Positions 62,645 through 64,000 of a stretch of 64,000 nt of DNA are shown here, in pieces. The stretch's first letter is position 1; each line of letters begins with the position of its first letter. The notes beneath the pieces are model-generated. The model was not told the DNA's origin and did no database searches. It saw nothing but the letters and a program-made list of their open reading frames with translations. Origin of the DNA: Pseudomonas cavernae (GTDB lineage: Bacteria; Pseudomonadota; Gammaproteobacteria; Pseudomonadales; Pseudomonadaceae); assembly GCF_003595175.1 (NCBI RefSeq), contig NZ_CP032419.1, positions 1,240,001-1,304,000 of the forward strand. The letters run 5' to 3'. The translations under genes and the position numbers were made by a program.

Positions 62645-63793
62645 ATGATTCGCAGCAAACTCCCCAACGTCGGCACCACCATCTTCACCCGCATGTCCCA
62701 GCTCGCCGCCGAAACCGGCGCGCTGAACTTGTCCCAGGGCTTCCCCGACTTCGACAGCCCGGCGGCGCTGCGCGAGGCGGTGAGCCGGCATATCGCCGCC
62801 GGCCACAACCAATATGCGCCGATGAGCGGCTTGCCCGGCTTGCGCCAGCAGGTGGCGGCCAAGGTGCAGGCCTTGTATGGCCGTGCTGCCGATGCCGACA
62901 GCGAGGTGACCATAGTGCCGGGCGCCACCGAGGCGATCTTCTGTGCGGTGCAGGCACTGATCCATGCCGGCGACGAGGCCATCGTCCTCGATCCCTGCTA
63001 TGACAGCTACGAACCCTCGGTGGAGTTGGCCGGCGGCCGCTGCGTGCATGTGCCGCTGGCCCTGCCGGACTTCAGCATCGACTGGCAGCGCCTGGCCGAT
63101 GCCATCACCCCGCGCACCCGGCTGATCTTCATCAACTCGCCGCACAACCCCAGCGGCGCGCTGCTCAGTCGTGCCGATCTGGATCGCCTGGCGGCGCTGA
63201 TCCGCGACCGCGATATCCACCTGATCAGCGACGAGGTTTACGAGCATCTGGTGTTCGATGGCGTGCAGCACGCCAGCGTGTTGGCTCACGAGGAACTGTA
63301 CCGGCGCGCCTTCGTGGTCAGCTCGTTCGGCAAGACCTACCACGTCACCGGTTGGAAGACCGGCTATGTGGTGGCGCCGCCGGCGCTGACCGCCGAGCTG
63401 CGCAAGATCCACCAGTACGTGACCTTCTGTGGAGTGACGCCGCTGCAATACGCGCTGGCCGACTTCATGGCCGAGCACCCCGAGCACATCCGCGAGCTGC
63501 CGGGCTTCTACCAGAGCAAGCGCGACCTGTTTTGCGACCTGCTGCGAGGCTCGCGTTTTCGCTTCACCCGCGCCGCCGGCACCTATTTCCAGCTGGCCGA
63601 TTACTCGGCGATCCGCGCCGACCTCAACGACGTCGAGATGGCCGAATGGCTGACCCGCGAGCATGGCGTGGCGGCGATTCCGGTGTCAGTCTTCTATCAG
63701 AGCGCGCCGCAGGACCTGCGCCTGGTGCGCTTCTGTTTCGCTAAGCGCGAGGAGACGCTGCGTCAGGCGGCGGAGAAACTCTGCGCGATATAG
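62645..63793 (+). CDS. PLP-dependent aminotransferase (methionine/glutamine transaminase-like)
   Basis: The product has 382 residues from MIRSKLPNVGTTIFTRMSQL. It is a class I/II aminotransferase: LSQGFPDF, YAPMSGLPGLRQ, INSPHNPSGA, ISDEVYEHL, the PLP lysine in SFGKTYHVTGWKTGY, and the C-terminal RFCFAKR with the carboxylate-binding Arg. It resembles E. coli YbdL and kynurenine/glutamine transaminase K, which act on methionine and its keto acid. The next gene begins as an omega-amidase-like nitrilase, consistent with methionine salvage. Confidence 0.88.
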   Translation: MIRSKLPNVGTTIFTRMSQLAAETGALNLSQGFPDFDSPAALREAVSRHIAAGHNQYAPMSGLPGLRQQVAAKVQALYGRAADADSEVTIVPGATEAIFCAVQALIHAGDEAIVLDPCYDSYEPSVELAGGRCVHVPLALPDFSIDWQRLADAITPRTRLIFINSPHNPSGALLSRADLDRLAALIRDRDIHLISDEVYEHLVFDGVQHASVLAHEELYRRAFVVSSFGKTYHVTGWKTGYVVAPPALTAELRKIHQYVTFCGVTPLQYALADFMAEHPEHIRELPGFYQSKRDLFCDLLRGSRFRFTRAAGTYFQLADYSAIRADLNDVEMAEWLTREHGVAAIPVSVFYQSAPQDLRLVRFCFAKREETLRQAAEKLCAI

Positions 63794-63797
63794 CGCT

Positions 63798-63866
63798 ATA
63801 GGGTGGAAAACCGCGAAGCGTTTTCCACCAGAAGTCGGTGGATGTGAAAAGCGACATCCACCCTAC
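63798..63866. repeat. REPIN-like repeat with two differing hairpins
   Basis: The left foot is ATAG with hairpin GGTGGAAAA/TTTTCCACC around CCGCGAAGCG. The right hairpin is GGTGGATGT/ACATCCACC around GAAAAGCG and ends CTAC. Each stem is perfectly paired although the two stems differ in their inner bases. Confidence 0.7.
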
Positions 63867-63885
63867 GACTTGCAATGGAGTCGAG

Positions 63886-64000
63886 ATGAGCGACAAATCT
63901 GACCTCGAACTGGCCTTGGTGCAGACCACCCTGACCTGGCACGATCCGGCGGCCAACCACGCGCACTTCCATGTGCTGCTCGAGCAGGCGCGCGGCGCCG
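63886..64000 (+). CDS. Nitrilase-superfamily amidohydrolase, N-terminal part (omega-amidase-like)
   Basis: Only 38 codons are visible before the window ends. TGGAG lies eight bases before the ATG at 63886. The peptide begins MSDKSDLELALVQTTLTWHD with AANHAHFHVLLEQA, the pattern of YafV/omega-amidase-type nitrilases. The catalytic Glu-Lys-Cys residues are outside the window. Following the aminotransferase, it probably hydrolyses alpha-ketoglutaramate. Confidence 0.7.
   Translation, partial: MSDKSDLELALVQTTLTWHDPAANHAHFHVLLEQARGA

Overview
The window is chromosomal DNA from a high-GC gammaproteobacterium, almost certainly Pseudomonas in the broad sense. Its gene order follows the P. aeruginosa block from about PA3862 back to PA3797 (dauB, rhlB, acyl-CoA synthetase, carboxylesterase, amino-acid binding protein, pcs, ndpA, valS-holC-pepA, lptFG, queA-tgt-yajC-secDF, suhB, trmJ-cysE, the isc operon, ndk-rlmN-pilF-rodZ-ispG-hisS, bamB-der, aminotransferase). 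That comparison is from memory of the family. No phage, plasmid, CRISPR array, complete insertion sequence or replication origin was seen.

Region 1 (1-17.8 kb) is the more plastic half. It holds a dauB-like gene end, a multi-pass membrane protein, the RNA helicase RhlB, a membrane dipeptidase, a cyclic-nucleotide-sensor/GGDEF protein, an acyl-CoA synthetase with a carboxylesterase, a complete AapJQMP amino-acid ABC transporter, phosphatidylcholine synthase, two glutathione-transferase-like proteins with a GIY-YIG protein, and a DUF4344 metallopeptidase-like protein. Its gaps are packed with small inverted-repeat elements.

Region 2 (17.8-38.3 kb) holds ndpA, a membrane-anchored TAXI protein, a YjeH-type amino-acid exporter divergent from an Lrp-type regulator that overlaps sbcD-sbcC, an isochorismatase-family hydrolase, rlmF, a VTT membrane protein, a frameshifted SLC13 remnant, valS-holC-pepA, the LPS-export permeases lptFG, an RDD protein and a cold-shock protein.

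Region 3 (38.6-64 kb) is conserved core: tRNA-Leu(CAA), queosine synthesis with Sec translocase accessories, suhB, trmJ-cysE, iscRSUA-hscBA-fdx-iscX behind an IscR-type promoter, ndk-rlmN-pilF-rodZ-ispG-hisS-yfgM-bamB, der, and an aminotransferase followed by the start of an omega-amidase-like gene.

The most unusual signal is not a protein. Four MITE-like elements (1330-1493, 1599-1870, 3531-3670, 4949-5089) have terminal inverted repeats and, at the exact midpoint of each unit, a short palindrome set in AG-[14-17 bp palindrome]-YGAG. The palindrome sequence differs in every copy while staying self-complementary. A second family, REP/REPIN hairpins with a GTAG-like foot, recurs at about ten sites. 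Elements of both kinds sit on or directly beside the stop codons of five genes.
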